Part shown: positions 35,914-45,100 of the stretch, piece after piece
Numbering within the stretch: position 1 is the first letter of the stretch
Layout: each line of letters starts with the position of its first letter
NCBI GenBank assembly: GCA_029212405.1
Contig: JARGNR010000037.1
Span: forward strand, 1-58,521
Reading direction: 5' to 3'
Origin: Saprospiraceae bacterium
Lineage (GTDB): Bacteria; Bacteroidota; Bacteroidia; Chitinophagales; Saprospiraceae
DNA: 58,521 nucleotides
The notes under the pieces: model-generated
Databases searched by the model: none
What the model was told of the DNA's origin: nothing
What the model saw: the letters and a program-made list of their open reading frames with translations, nothing else
Translations under genes and position numbers: made by a program

Positions 35914-37938
35914 ATGAAAAAAACTCTACTATCTATCTTTTCATTTATTCTAATGAGCGCTTTTGTCATGGGACAAACGTATTCAGAAGACTTTGATTCT
36001 TACCAACCAGGCGATTACCTAGGAGTAGTATCTCCCCAATGGACTACCTGGAGTGGTTCTGTAGGAAATTCTGAAGATGTACAAATTACAGATGAAGCTG
36101 CCAATAGTGGATCCAATTCCATAAAGTTTGCTTCTACAGCGGCGAATGGAGGCCCTCAAGATGTTGTTTTATTTTATGGAGGTCAAAAATTGACTTCTGG
36201 ATTTTTGAATACCAAGATGTCTATGTTGGTAGAAACGGGAGCTTATTTTAATTACCAAGGTGAAGTTGCTATCGGTACCACTTGGTCTATGAATGCCTTC
36301 TTCGAAGCAGATGGTACAGGAAGAATTACAGGTTCTGGAAATCAAACAATTCTTTCATTTGAATATCCAGTTGGAGAATGGTTTGAATTCGAAATGGATA
36401 TTAATTTTGATGCTAACAAATGGCAACTAAAAGTAAATGGAGTATGTGTGGGATCATTTGCAAGTGCAGATAACAGTATTGCATCTATCGACATTTACCC
36501 AGTACAAGGAAATTCATTTTTTGTGGACGATTTTGCGTATGAATACAGTGAAACATCCCCTGAAATCAAGGAAGATGTAAGTACTAGTTTAGATGTATCA
36601 AAAGAAAATGGATTGGTGGGAGATAAAGTTGAATTAAGAGGTACGATTACTAATGAAGGATCAACTGAAGTGAATTCTTTTGCAGTGGATGTTACCGTTG
36701 GTTCAGATGTTATTCCTTATTTGGAAGATGGAATTGCTTTAGCTCAAGGAGAATCTATTGAATTTATTATAGACGATGAATTTGAATTGACTGATGGTTT
36801 TATCAATTTGTCCATGTCGGTTAATAGTGTTAATGGTGGTGATTTTGCAGATGAGGATATTTGCAATGATGAATCATCAGCCTTGTTGTTTGGAGTATTA
36901 CCAGGCGAACATAAAAAAGTAATTGTAGAAGAAGCAACTGGAACATGGTGTGGATGGTGTCCAAGAGGTACGGTTTGGATGGATAGAATGACAAATAGAT
37001 ATCCAGAATACTTTATTGGAATTGCGGTGCACAATGGTGATCCAATGGCAGATGCAGATTATGACGATGGATTAAACGCATCAGGATTTCCTAATGCTGT
37101 TGTGAATAGAAATGGATTTATTGATCCGGCTGATATAGAGTCTCCATTCTTGATGGATATTAGAGAGACATCAGCGGCAATGATGGAACATGGAGCATTA
37201 TGGGATGAGGACACAAGAGAGCTGACCATATCATTGGTAGTGACTTCATTGGAAGATATCAGTCCTGCATTTAAAGTGAATGTTGCTTTGACCGAGGATG
37301 ATGTTACAGGTACTTCTAGTGGATATGGACAAGCCAATTATTATTCAGGCGGTAGTGATCTTATTGATGACAATGGTGTGAATTGGGCGGATCTTCCTTC
37401 TACCGTTCCTCCAGCTGATATGGAATATGATCACGTAGCAAGAGCGATATTAGCTCCATTTGATGGAATGAGTAATTCATTTACAGAGATGTTGACTGTA
37501 GGCAATGAGAAAGCATTTAATTTCACATATACTATCCCAGAAGGTTTCGATCCTATGAATATGCATATCGTGACGATGTTGATCAATCCTAATAGAACGA
37601 TTAATACTGGAGAGTCCACTACTATAATCGAAGCGGTAGAAAATGGATTCACATTAGTATCCTCTACTCATTCTGTAGAACTAGGAAATGCTACTAGCGT
37701 ATATCCAAATCCAATGAGTCAGTACACAACGGTAGATATTAACTTGTTAGAGAGAACAGATGTAAATATTCAAATCATGGATTTGAGTGGAAGATCATTT
37801 TATCAAAAAACATACAAAGGAGAAAGTGGATTTTTCAGAAGAAATGTAAATACATCAGACATTCCTACTGGAACATACATCATGAAGATAAATACGAAGG
37901 ATTTCTATACGACGAAAAAAATATCAATTGTAAAGTAA
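35914..37938 (+). CDS. Omp28-related secreted protein with thioredoxin-like domain and T9SS signal
   Basis: A 674-aa secreted protein: signal MKKTLLSIFSFILMSAFVMGQ, a jelly-roll-like N-terminal domain (YSEDFDSYQPGDYLG, to about 215), a CARDB-like domain (about 220-335), a thioredoxin-like Omp28 domain from about 335 with C-x2-C in ATGTWCGWCPRGTVWM (Cys 345 and 348), and a type A T9SS C-terminal domain (VYPNPMSQYTTVDINLLERT ... YTTKKISIVK). The CxxC suggests disulfide or redox chemistry outside the cell, not shown. A strong terminator follows at 37971. The ATG at 35914 fits the signal peptide. Confidence 0.92.
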   Translation: MKKTLLSIFSFILMSAFVMGQTYSEDFDSYQPGDYLGVVSPQWTTWSGSVGNSEDVQITDEAANSGSNSIKFASTAANGGPQDVVLFYGGQKLTSGFLNTKMSMLVETGAYFNYQGEVAIGTTWSMNAFFEADGTGRITGSGNQTILSFEYPVGEWFEFEMDINFDANKWQLKVNGVCVGSFASADNSIASIDIYPVQGNSFFVDDFAYEYSETSPEIKEDVSTSLDVSKENGLVGDKVELRGTITNEGSTEVNSFAVDVTVGSDVIPYLEDGIALAQGESIEFIIDDEFELTDGFINLSMSVNSVNGGDFADEDICNDESSALLFGVLPGEHKKVIVEEATGTWCGWCPRGTVWMDRMTNRYPEYFIGIAVHNGDPMADADYDDGLNASGFPNAVVNRNGFIDPADIESPFLMDIRETSAAMMEHGALWDEDTRELTISLVVTSLEDISPAFKVNVALTEDDVTGTSSGYGQANYYSGGSDLIDDNGVNWADLPSTVPPADMEYDHVARAILAPFDGMSNSFTEMLTVGNEKAFNFTYTIPEGFDPMNMHIVTMLINPNRTINTGESTTIIEAVENGFTLVSSTHSVELGNATSVYPNPMSQYTTVDINLLERTDVNIQIMDLSGRSFYQKTYKGESGFFRRNVNTSDIPTGTYIMKINTKDFYTTKKISIVK

Positions 37939-37970
37939 TCGATTCTTATATTTAAATTACTTTAATAATA

Positions 37971-38003
37971 AAAAAAGGCCATTGCAGTTGCAGTGGCTTT
38001 TTT
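37971..38003 (+). terminator. Terminator after the Omp28-like gene
   Basis: AAAAAAGGCCATTGCA pairs with TGCAGTGGCTTTTTT around a two-base loop, followed by more T. One T-G wobble interrupts the stem. This is a strong intrinsic terminator. Confidence 0.9.
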
Positions 38004-38055
38004 TATTTTTTCTTGTTCCGTGCTTATATAGCGTTGCACAATAAAAAAAATACTA

Positions 38056-38511
38056 TTAATTAGCACTATACTTTTCCACGATATTATCATACACAATAAC
38101 CTTTTCAAATAAGGATTTATATTTTTCAACAAATTCTAAGTGCAACGGGTCGACTTGGTATTCTGCTTCAGCTTCTTTGTTAGCAAAATCCACAATCCAA
38201 GCTAAATCATACGAATTATCAACAACATCTCTTGGTGATCCTGCTGCTGGTCCCCACGCTACCGATTGAATGGATGGTACCTTGGCCAGTTTGGGTAAGC
38301 CTTCATCTAAAAACTCTTTTAGCAATGCTGGATTGTCCTTTTTTAACCAAAAATAGACCGCATGGACAAAGCCGGGTTGTATGGTGGGATTTCCTTCATC
38401 CACTTTTTCTTGAACTACGGATGGTGTTGATTTTTGCTCCTTGGGCGTACAGGCATTGAATGCTAAAATGGAAAAAGCGATACATAAAGAATAGGAAAAT
38501 AGTTGTTTCAT
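38056..38511 (-). CDS. Dabb-domain (stress-responsive A/B barrel) lipoprotein
   Basis: A 151-aa lipoprotein (start at 38511, MKQLFSYSLCIAFSILAFNAC with lipid Cys; a longer frame to 38562 is less likely). After a Ser/Pro/Glu-rich linker comes a dimeric alpha/beta-barrel 'Dabb' domain: GFVHAVYFWLKKDNPALLKEFLDEGLPKLAKVPSIQSVAWGPAA ... YDLAWIVDFANKEAEAEYQVDPLHLEFVEKY. Such proteins are stress-related or act on small polyketide-like molecules; the lipidated form is typical of Bacteroidota. Function not known. Confidence 0.85.
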   Translation of the reverse strand: MKQLFSYSLCIAFSILAFNACTPKEQKSTPSVVQEKVDEGNPTIQPGFVHAVYFWLKKDNPALLKEFLDEGLPKLAKVPSIQSVAWGPAAGSPRDVVDNSYDLAWIVDFANKEAEAEYQVDPLHLEFVEKYKSLFEKVIVYDNIVEKYSAN

Positions 38512-38591
38512 GAGTTCGAACTGTTTTGTGAATTGAAATCTAAAAATAATCAAAGAAATCAATTCGAAGTCCTGGTGAATGATAGGGGCTA

Positions 38592-40517
38592 TTATTTCGT
38601 TTCTATAAATTTGTTGATTAGTAAATTAATTGTGGTTCCGTTGTCGCAAAATATCGAAATTTCAGCATCCAGTTTTTTGGACAATGAAGTGATAAGGCTG
38701 TATCCAAATGACGATTTATCATTTATGTTAAAATCTTCAGGAATTCCAATTCCATTATCAGAGATGGACAAAAACAAATACGGATCCTTTTTTAATAGTG
38801 AAATTTGGATTTTGCCATTTTCTCTTTCCTCAAAAGCATATTTGAGAGAATTGGTGACCACTTCGTTGATAATGAGCCCTATTGCCAATAAGGTGTCTTC
38901 ATGAAGATGTAGTGGATCAACATCATTTATGAACTGAATATTTTTCTTGTCAGCTTTCAAAGAACTAAAAAGAGACGACATAAGGTTCTCCACATAATTA
39001 CGGACGTTTATGCCTTTGAGGTCTTTTTTCTGATAGAGCAATTGATGAATTAATGCCATACTTTTGACCCGATTTCGACCATCAATAAGGGCTGAAGTGA
39101 GTTTTTTATCTTTGGTATATTTTCGCTGTAAATTCAACAAACTCGCGATAATTTGCAGGTTGTTTTTCACTCTATGGTGCGTTTCTTGAAGTAGCGTTTG
39201 TTTTTCATTTACGGATTGATCAAGCAATAGGTTTTTTTGTGATAAGTCTTTCACGATTTTGGTGTACTTCCGAAAATAAAAGAATGCAAATAACAACAAG
39301 CCGACGCCAATTGAACCCAATGTAATTAAAGTCCATATTTTTTGATTTTGAGATTGAATTTCTCTCTTTTGACGAATCAACTCATCCTTCTTATTGTTCT
39401 CAATGATATTGTTGACTTCAATTTTTTGAGTGATCTGTTTTTGGTAGTTAGCGAGTAATATGGTGAAATCATTTATCTGAGTAGTATCTTTTTCAATTTC
39501 AGCGATTTGCAGCAAGATTGAAATTGGCTTGTGAAATCGATTATACATCAATCCCTCATAGGCAATGGATTGCGCTTTTTTCAGACATGTCTTTGCTTTT
39601 ACAAACTTCTTTCTATCAAAATAGAAAATACCCAGCCTCAAATAAGCTCCAAATTCTTCTTTGTAAAAATTTTTCTTGTTTGAAACTTCGTATGCTTTGA
39701 TCAGATGCTGCTCTTCTTTGAAGTCTTGATTTCGAATATTCGCTTGAATTGCACTTAAGATATGATATCGATGGGAGTTTAATTTTGACTTGGAGTTCTC
39801 TTTAATTTTTGCAAAATATTCATTGAGGTATTTTTGTGTCTTTATTATATCTCCATTTCTGAAACTACTTTTTACTAAGAGGGAAAGAATACCTTCACTT
39901 GGGATCTTATCGGTGTGATATACTTTTTCAAATATAGAAAATGCTTCCTTGTGCTCTTCTATTAATTGCAATGCCAGCGCTTTTTTTACGAGTATATTTC
40001 TTATGTTTTTTTTCTTATCTAGTCTTGTGAATATTTGTAAGGCATGATCGTATGTTTCGATGGAGCGTTTAAATTCACAATTGGCGGCATAGTACCACCC
40101 CAAGGCATGCATTACTCGGGCTCGGAGATAATCATTGTCTTCTGTTTCTGCAATGTTTTCTGCCAGGTAAATATTTTTTAGTGCAGTTTCAAGTGTATAA
40201 TAATTGGTTGAATAGACCGAAAATGCTGTATACTTAAATACTTTTTTTACTGCAGATAAGGTGTCGGGCATCGACTCTACTTCCATCTTGTAAAAATAGG
40301 GTGCAAATTTGGAATATTTTCTTTTTGCAATTTTGTGCATTTGACCCCAAACGGTATACTCATCATAAACAGATAACGAACGCTCTTTGATGTATTTCCT
40401 TACCCCAGCAGTATCTTCAATGTTGAGAAAATCAATAGGGTTGATTTGTCCTGTCAGGGTGCAGACAGGAAGCACTACAATAACTATAAGAATACAATAT
40501 TTCAAAAAGGGGCGCAC
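38592..40517 (-). CDS. TPR-containing sensor histidine kinase (HisKA_2)
   Basis: A 641-aa membrane kinase. A signal-like N-terminus (FLKYCILIVIVVLPVCTLTGQ) is followed by a helical TPR sensor region in the periplasm (about 40-375, for example VMHALGWYYAANCEFKRSIETYDHAL), one membrane helix near 391-413 (LITLGSIGVGLLLFAFFYF), a HisKA_2 dimerisation domain with the phosphoacceptor His in THHRVKNNLQIIASLLNLQR (about 443-462), and a HATPase_c domain with the N-box LIINEVVTNSLKYAFEE and G-box ISDNGIGIPEDF. It lies 12 bp downstream of the LytTR response-regulator gene, its likely partner. The periplasmic ligand is unknown. Confidence 0.93.
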   Translation of the reverse strand: MRPFLKYCILIVIVVLPVCTLTGQINPIDFLNIEDTAGVRKYIKERSLSVYDEYTVWGQMHKIAKRKYSKFAPYFYKMEVESMPDTLSAVKKVFKYTAFSVYSTNYYTLETALKNIYLAENIAETEDNDYLRARVMHALGWYYAANCEFKRSIETYDHALQIFTRLDKKKNIRNILVKKALALQLIEEHKEAFSIFEKVYHTDKIPSEGILSLLVKSSFRNGDIIKTQKYLNEYFAKIKENSKSKLNSHRYHILSAIQANIRNQDFKEEQHLIKAYEVSNKKNFYKEEFGAYLRLGIFYFDRKKFVKAKTCLKKAQSIAYEGLMYNRFHKPISILLQIAEIEKDTTQINDFTILLANYQKQITQKIEVNNIIENNKKDELIRQKREIQSQNQKIWTLITLGSIGVGLLLFAFFYFRKYTKIVKDLSQKNLLLDQSVNEKQTLLQETHHRVKNNLQIIASLLNLQRKYTKDKKLTSALIDGRNRVKSMALIHQLLYQKKDLKGINVRNYVENLMSSLFSSLKADKKNIQFINDVDPLHLHEDTLLAIGLIINEVVTNSLKYAFEERENGKIQISLLKKDPYLFLSISDNGIGIPEDFNINDKSSFGYSLITSLSKKLDAEISIFCDNGTTINLLINKFIETK

Positions 40518-40529
40518 TATAATTGGGTA

Positions 40530-41240
40530 TTAAATGGTATCCAATCGTTCCATTAATCTAGATCGATAAGTTCTTCCAATGGCTAATTTGATTCCGCATA
40601 GAATGACATGAGCATCTACGATTTCATCGATTTTAGACAATTGAACTATGGCTGACTTGTGTATCCGTATAAAAAGCTCTGGATCCATTGCTTCAGCAAC
40701 TCGCTTCAGGGTTTGGCTTATTACATATTTTTTATTCGTGGTGTGTACAATGGTATAATTGTTTGATCCTTCTAAGTATAGGATATCTTCTGTTCGTACT
40801 TTTGACATCCTACTTCTATCTTTGATATAGTAGATGGAGGGAAATTCTTTTTTCTTAGCTTTTTTATTTGTCGATTTAGCCAAGGTCAATTCTATATTCA
40901 CTTTCAGGTCTTTCTCATCTATTGGTTTTACGAGGTAGGCAGCAGGATGTGTTTTTTTTACTCGCTCAATTGTTTTTTCATCGGATAATGAGGTTAAAAA
41001 AATGTAGGGCATGGCGTGATTTATATGCGCATGTTCGGCTACTTGAATGCCGTCAATCTTTCCTTCGAGGTTGATATCAAGCAATAGCAAGTCATAGGGT
41101 TTCTGTTCCATGTCTTTGATTGCATATTCCCCATAATGAACCGTATCTACATTTGAATAGCCCATTTCTTCAAGCATGAATACCAAATCATCGGCTATGA
41201 TCGGTTCATCTTCTACAACTAGAATTTGTATTTCACTCAT
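40530..41240 (-). CDS. LytTR-family response regulator
   Basis: A 236-aa response regulator. The receiver domain (residues 4-122) has the acidic pair Glu10/Asp11 in VVEDEPI, phosphoacceptor Asp55 in LLLLDINLEG and Lys near 107 in AYLVKPID. The LytTR DNA-binding domain spans about 135-236 (FPSIYYIKDRSRMSKVRTEDILYLEGSNNYTIVHTTNKKYVISQTLK ... FIRIHKSAIVQLSKI). It is the first gene of the operon with the kinase. Its own upstream region carries five copies of a 13-bp motif spaced by 20-21 bp (41322-41497), the spacing expected for LytTR sites, so autoregulation and control of the divergent secreted-protein gene are likely. Confidence 0.95.
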   Translation of the reverse strand: MSEIQILVVEDEPIIADDLVFMLEEMGYSNVDTVHYGEYAIKDMEQKPYDLLLLDINLEGKIDGIQVAEHAHINHAMPYIFLTSLSDEKTIERVKKTHPAAYLVKPIDEKDLKVNIELTLAKSTNKKAKKKEFPSIYYIKDRSRMSKVRTEDILYLEGSNNYTIVHTTNKKYVISQTLKRVAEAMDPELFIRIHKSAIVQLSKIDEIVDAHVILCGIKLAIGRTYRSRLMERLDTI

Positions 41241-41321
41241 AATTTTAAGTCAGCATTTGTTTTTTCAATGTACTAACTTCAAGGATTTTAATTTTGCGTT
41301 TTAGACTTTCGCAGTGATTTA

Positions 41322-41354
41322 ATGAGTAAAGTGCATTTTTATTGAGGGAATGTA
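41322..41354 (-). promoter_or_regulatory. Two LytTR-site-like direct repeats (left group)
   Basis: Read on the minus strand, 41342-41354 is TACATTCCCTCAA and 41322-41334 is GCACTTTACTCAT, 20 bp apart. They match the plus-strand group (consensus YRCAYTTMCTCAW) at 12 of 13 and about 9 of 13 bases. The orientation faces the response-regulator operon. Confidence 0.55.
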
Positions 41355-41443
41355 AACTACTTGCAAAGCGGCAAGGTTCCTTTTAGGTTTTTGTTCTCTT
41401 TCAACAGCTAGCTTTGCAGTTCTATTTTTAGAATGGAAAAAAA

Positions 41444-41497
41444 TACACTTCCTCAATACTATGTCGCATTTCCTCAAGCAAACGTACATTTACTCAT
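41444..41497 (+). promoter_or_regulatory. Three LytTR-site-like direct repeats (right group)
   Basis: TACACTTCCTCAA (41444), CGCATTTCCTCAA (41465) and TACATTTACTCAT (41485) start 21 and 20 bp apart, that is, on the same helix face. LytTR regulators generally bind direct repeats with about 21-bp period just upstream of the promoter. The last copy ends 28 bp before the -7-like box, the place expected for an activator. Confidence 0.6.
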
Positions 41498-41525
41498 CTA
41501 TTTTTTTTTGCTCAGAAGGGCCCTC

Positions 41526-41533
41526 TAAATTTG
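41526..41533 (+). promoter_or_regulatory. Candidate -7 element for the small secreted protein gene
   Basis: TAAATTTG matches TAnnTTTG exactly. The -33 position falls in a T-tract (41501-41509). The predicted leader is about 85 bases. Confidence 0.5.
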
Positions 41534-41624
41534 GATTATGAATTTGTCGAGCGAGCAAAAACACATGCTATCGTTTGCACAGTTTTACATCCAATATTGG
41601 ATATCATCATTAAAATTATAAAGT

Positions 41625-41999
41625 ATGAAGACGTTAAGATTAGTATGCACAAGCATGACCTTATGTTTATTGTTTGCGACTCAAGGAAACGCTCAAGTCA
41701 TTACCAATGCCACACCATGTACATATAATGTGAAAGCAAATGTAATTCCAGTTGGAGCTTGTTTGCCTACCGGAGGTGGTCCTGTATTTAAGGTGAAAGG
41801 AGGAGATGTAATTACCGTTCCGATGCCACTGGTCTCTCCACACTGGGTTGTAGCTTATGGGGTGAAGCGACCATTTATACCGGTTAAAATGCCAGGTGAT
41901 CCAGCCTGTGGATTTATTGCATCACATATAGTTGGTTTTTGTATGGGAGCACCTGCTTTTGCAACCTACGCGGCCGAGAATTTAACGATCCACTACTAA
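41625..41999 (+). CDS. Small secreted cysteine-containing protein, unknown function
   Basis: A 124-aa protein with a signal peptide (MKTLRLVCTSMTLCLLFATQGNAQ). The mature part (about 101 aa) is Gly-, Val- and Pro-rich, with four cysteines (ATPCTY, GACLPTGG, DPACGF, GFCMG) that may form two disulfides, and ends in TIHY. There is no T9SS domain, so it is probably periplasmic or released another way. I do not recognise a family. Its upstream region carries the LytTR-site-like array and a -7-like box, so it is the likely target of the adjacent two-component system. A very strong terminator follows at 42112. Confidence 0.75.
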   Translation: MKTLRLVCTSMTLCLLFATQGNAQVITNATPCTYNVKANVIPVGACLPTGGGPVFKVKGGDVITVPMPLVSPHWVVAYGVKRPFIPVKMPGDPACGFIASHIVGFCMGAPAFATYAAENLTIHY

Positions 42000-42111
42000 T
42001 GCAGTAAGATCACTAGAACTATTTTGAATTTCATGCACACATCAAAAGGGTCTTAGCAAAACAATAGGAGAGGGGATGCATATCACTTCTAAGTAGCGCT
42101 AAGGCTCTATT

Positions 42112-42143
42112 GAAGATTCGATCACTTAAGTGATCGGATCTTC
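42112..42143. terminator. Strong bidirectional terminator
   Basis: GAAGATTCGATCACTT and AAGTGATCGGATCTTC pair over 16 bp with one T-G wobble; the centre is TTAA. It is followed by ACTTTTCTTTC on the plus strand. It separates the small secreted protein gene from the convergent GH81 gene. Confidence 0.85.
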
Positions 42144-42179
42144 ACTTTTCTTTCTGAGTTAAATAATTATTCATTTTGA

Positions 42180-45100
42180 CTATAACTTCAAAAATTTCTT
42201 AATAATTCTAACTCCGCGAATTTCTAGAATAATAAAATAAGGACCAGGAGGAAGATCACTTATTACTATACTATTGGTTGTTGTGGCCGAAAACATTTGT
42301 TGACCTTGGGAAGAATAGATGTCCACTTTCGATTCTTGTTCTAAGCCATCTATATAAAGTATGTCGCTTGTAGGATTGGGTGATAATGTGATCACTTCTT
42401 CCAACACATCAGAAGAAGAACTGGTCATACAACTTTTTCCAACTTCATAGGTAATATATTTAGTAACGGCCAGTCCTCCTGCAAACGCAAATTTACATGC
42501 GAAGCTTTTCTCTTCTCCTATAGTTTGTCCTCCGAATGTTTTTGTAAATGTAAGTCCAGATTCAAGAGTCATTTCATATTCTGTAAATGGCGATTCTTGC
42601 CACAAGTAAGCTACTACGCCCACTTTATCTGTATCTAGTAAGGTGAAAGTAATCGTTATATTATTACCTACCGTCTCGAATGTAGCTTCATATCCTGTAG
42701 AAAAAGAACCCTGCTGCGACGTGTTTGATGTCTCAGAGCACGATCTTACTTCGGCAACTTCGACAAGCACTTCTTGTGAAGTTCCAAATGTATTGGCATT
42801 ATCAGTAGCCCTTGCTATTATGATATGGCTGCCAACACTGGCGTTTTCCCATTGATATGCGAATGGAGCAGTATCATCTTCTCCTATTTTTACATCATTA
42901 GCAAAAAACTCTACTAGATTTATAAATCCATCTATGTCAGATACAGCAGTCTCGATAGGTATAGGTTCTCCTTCTCTGAACGTTGTGTTGTCAAGAGGGG
43001 CAGTTATGGATATGCTTGGAGGAAGATTCCCATCACTAGATACAATCACTAACACCTCATCATATGAATTGTATTGTCCATCACTTACTGTCAATCTGAA
43101 TTTATATACACCTTCCTCTAGATTTGAAATCAGTGGTTGGTCATCAGTAATGTCACTATAGCTCACAGAAGAAGGACCATATATCTGCTCCCACGCATAG
43201 GAGATTACCTCCCCTTCTGGATCATAACTTTGACTTCCATCTAAATTGACTGTAGTAGATGGCAAAACCACCGTTACATTTTGACCTGCATCCGCAATAG
43301 GTGCTACATAATCTAATGCTCCAACATGTTCAAATGTCATTGTACCCAAGTTGAACTCTCCATTGGTCATAACGAGCCGCAGGATATGGTTTCCTTCATT
43401 AAGTTCTACATTTTCGAGCACTTTATTACTCCACGTATTCCAACCATTTGTAGATGACATACTAACTGGACTACTGATAGGAAGCCCATCAACCTCAAAG
43501 TGGAATGGGCCCCCACCTGCCGAGTTGTCACTTGCGTATCTAAATGTTACATCATACAAGCCAGAAGTCTGCACATCAATAGAATATTCCAACCATTCCC
43601 CGGAGCTAATCGAGCGAATAATAGCTCCTTCTTGAGTAGTAAGTTCTGTATCTACATCCTCATCCAACCTGAAGTTACCATCATTGCCTGGGGAAATATC
43701 TAGATAAGATATATTCTGTCCTTTTCCACCTTCAAATTTATCAAAACGCCCTGCCTCTATAACTCCTGGGATCTGAAATACAGATTCGTATGGTATTTGT
43801 TCTCCTACTTGTATATTGATTATGTTGGTATTATTGAAATCATTATTGACATATACCTTGGCATACATCGAATGGATACCTAGGGCAAGGTTTTCTGCTC
43901 TCAATTGAAATGGTTCGGTATCATCTTCACCCAATAGGGTGTTGCCATCAAAGAATTCTACCTTGCTGGCTGTTCCTTCTTCTATTGTCGATGTAAGTAA
44001 TACGCTGCCTCCAGGATGAGCAAATTGAAAGTCAGAAGTCAATGAACCTTTTACATCCACATCTTTACTCGTCACTAATTCATTAGCAGGAACAGGGAGT
44101 GTGAATCCATCTGAAAAAAGCACTTCTATGGCCTCATCAGAATAATTATGCGCTACATATATGATCTCTCCATCTTTAGAGAATGATGCGGCTATAGGAT
44201 GATTAGCTGTGATGTCAATATTTACGGTACCCAAGACATTCATGGCATGCAACCAGTGGTAAGTCTGAGCATCTGAGACTCCAAATTTTAAATTGCGATC
44301 GGGATACGAATCATATAAATCAATTGCAGCCTGAGGATCAAGAAAAGATAAATATTTCCAATACGTATCATGCCATAGATTGTCATTGGCTTCATTACTT
44401 AATATTCCAGTGTTTGATGATATCTCATTCCATAATGACTGCATATATTCTTGATTATGGGCTAAGTATAAGGATCCACCATGAATAGGGTACATCTCTA
44501 TCCCATACGCTGCAGCGATATCAGATGTCCAGAATGTCTGATTGTCATATCCATTTCCCCATATTCTAGAGGCTAGTTGATAGCCATATCCATCTTTGAA
44601 AGTTCGATTATTCATATCAAACCAATATTCTTCGCAAGCAGATTGCTCGGTAGTGTAAATGTAGATGCCTAAGTCTCTTATTTCATCATTCTCTGTGATA
44701 GATCCCCAATGGATAAGCGAAGAGGCGAATTGCATACTCTCTGAAGTGGACTCTTGATCATTCCCAAAAGGGAAAGTGGCGAATCCATTAGCCCAACTAT
44801 GACCAGCATAGGGGCTGAAGTTTCGTAGAAAAGGAAATTGGTCATCGTCTCTATCTGCCGATGCAGCATCTCTAATCAGTAAGTTAATCATACCTCCCCA
44901 TTCTTCTGACCAACCAGGAACAAACTGCTCAATAAAAGCAGCAGCATGAATAAAATAACCCCAATGAAAGTGATGATCATTCAAATTTGCATCTTGACCA
45001 TGTCCAGCAGGGTATCCGATCAATGATGACCAAGTATCGTTATAGTAATACAAAAAGGCTACTTCGCCAGTTTCATATTTAAGCCAGTCTTCGAGTCTTT

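Larger units (their letters stand above)
41241..41624. other. Divergent regulatory region with LytTR-site-like repeats
   Basis: This 384-bp region lies between the response-regulator operon and the small secreted protein gene. It contains two oppositely oriented groups of a 13-bp motif (41322-41354 and 41444-41497), an inner 8-bp inverted repeat TGCAAAGC/GCTTTGCA (41362-41369/41411-41418) and a -7-like box at 41526-41533. No ORF is supported. Confidence 0.6.

Noticed and set aside
36744-37652. Minus-strand ORFs opposite the Omp28-like gene
   Set aside because: Three shadows of a strong coding region, with low-complexity Ser/Thr-rich products.
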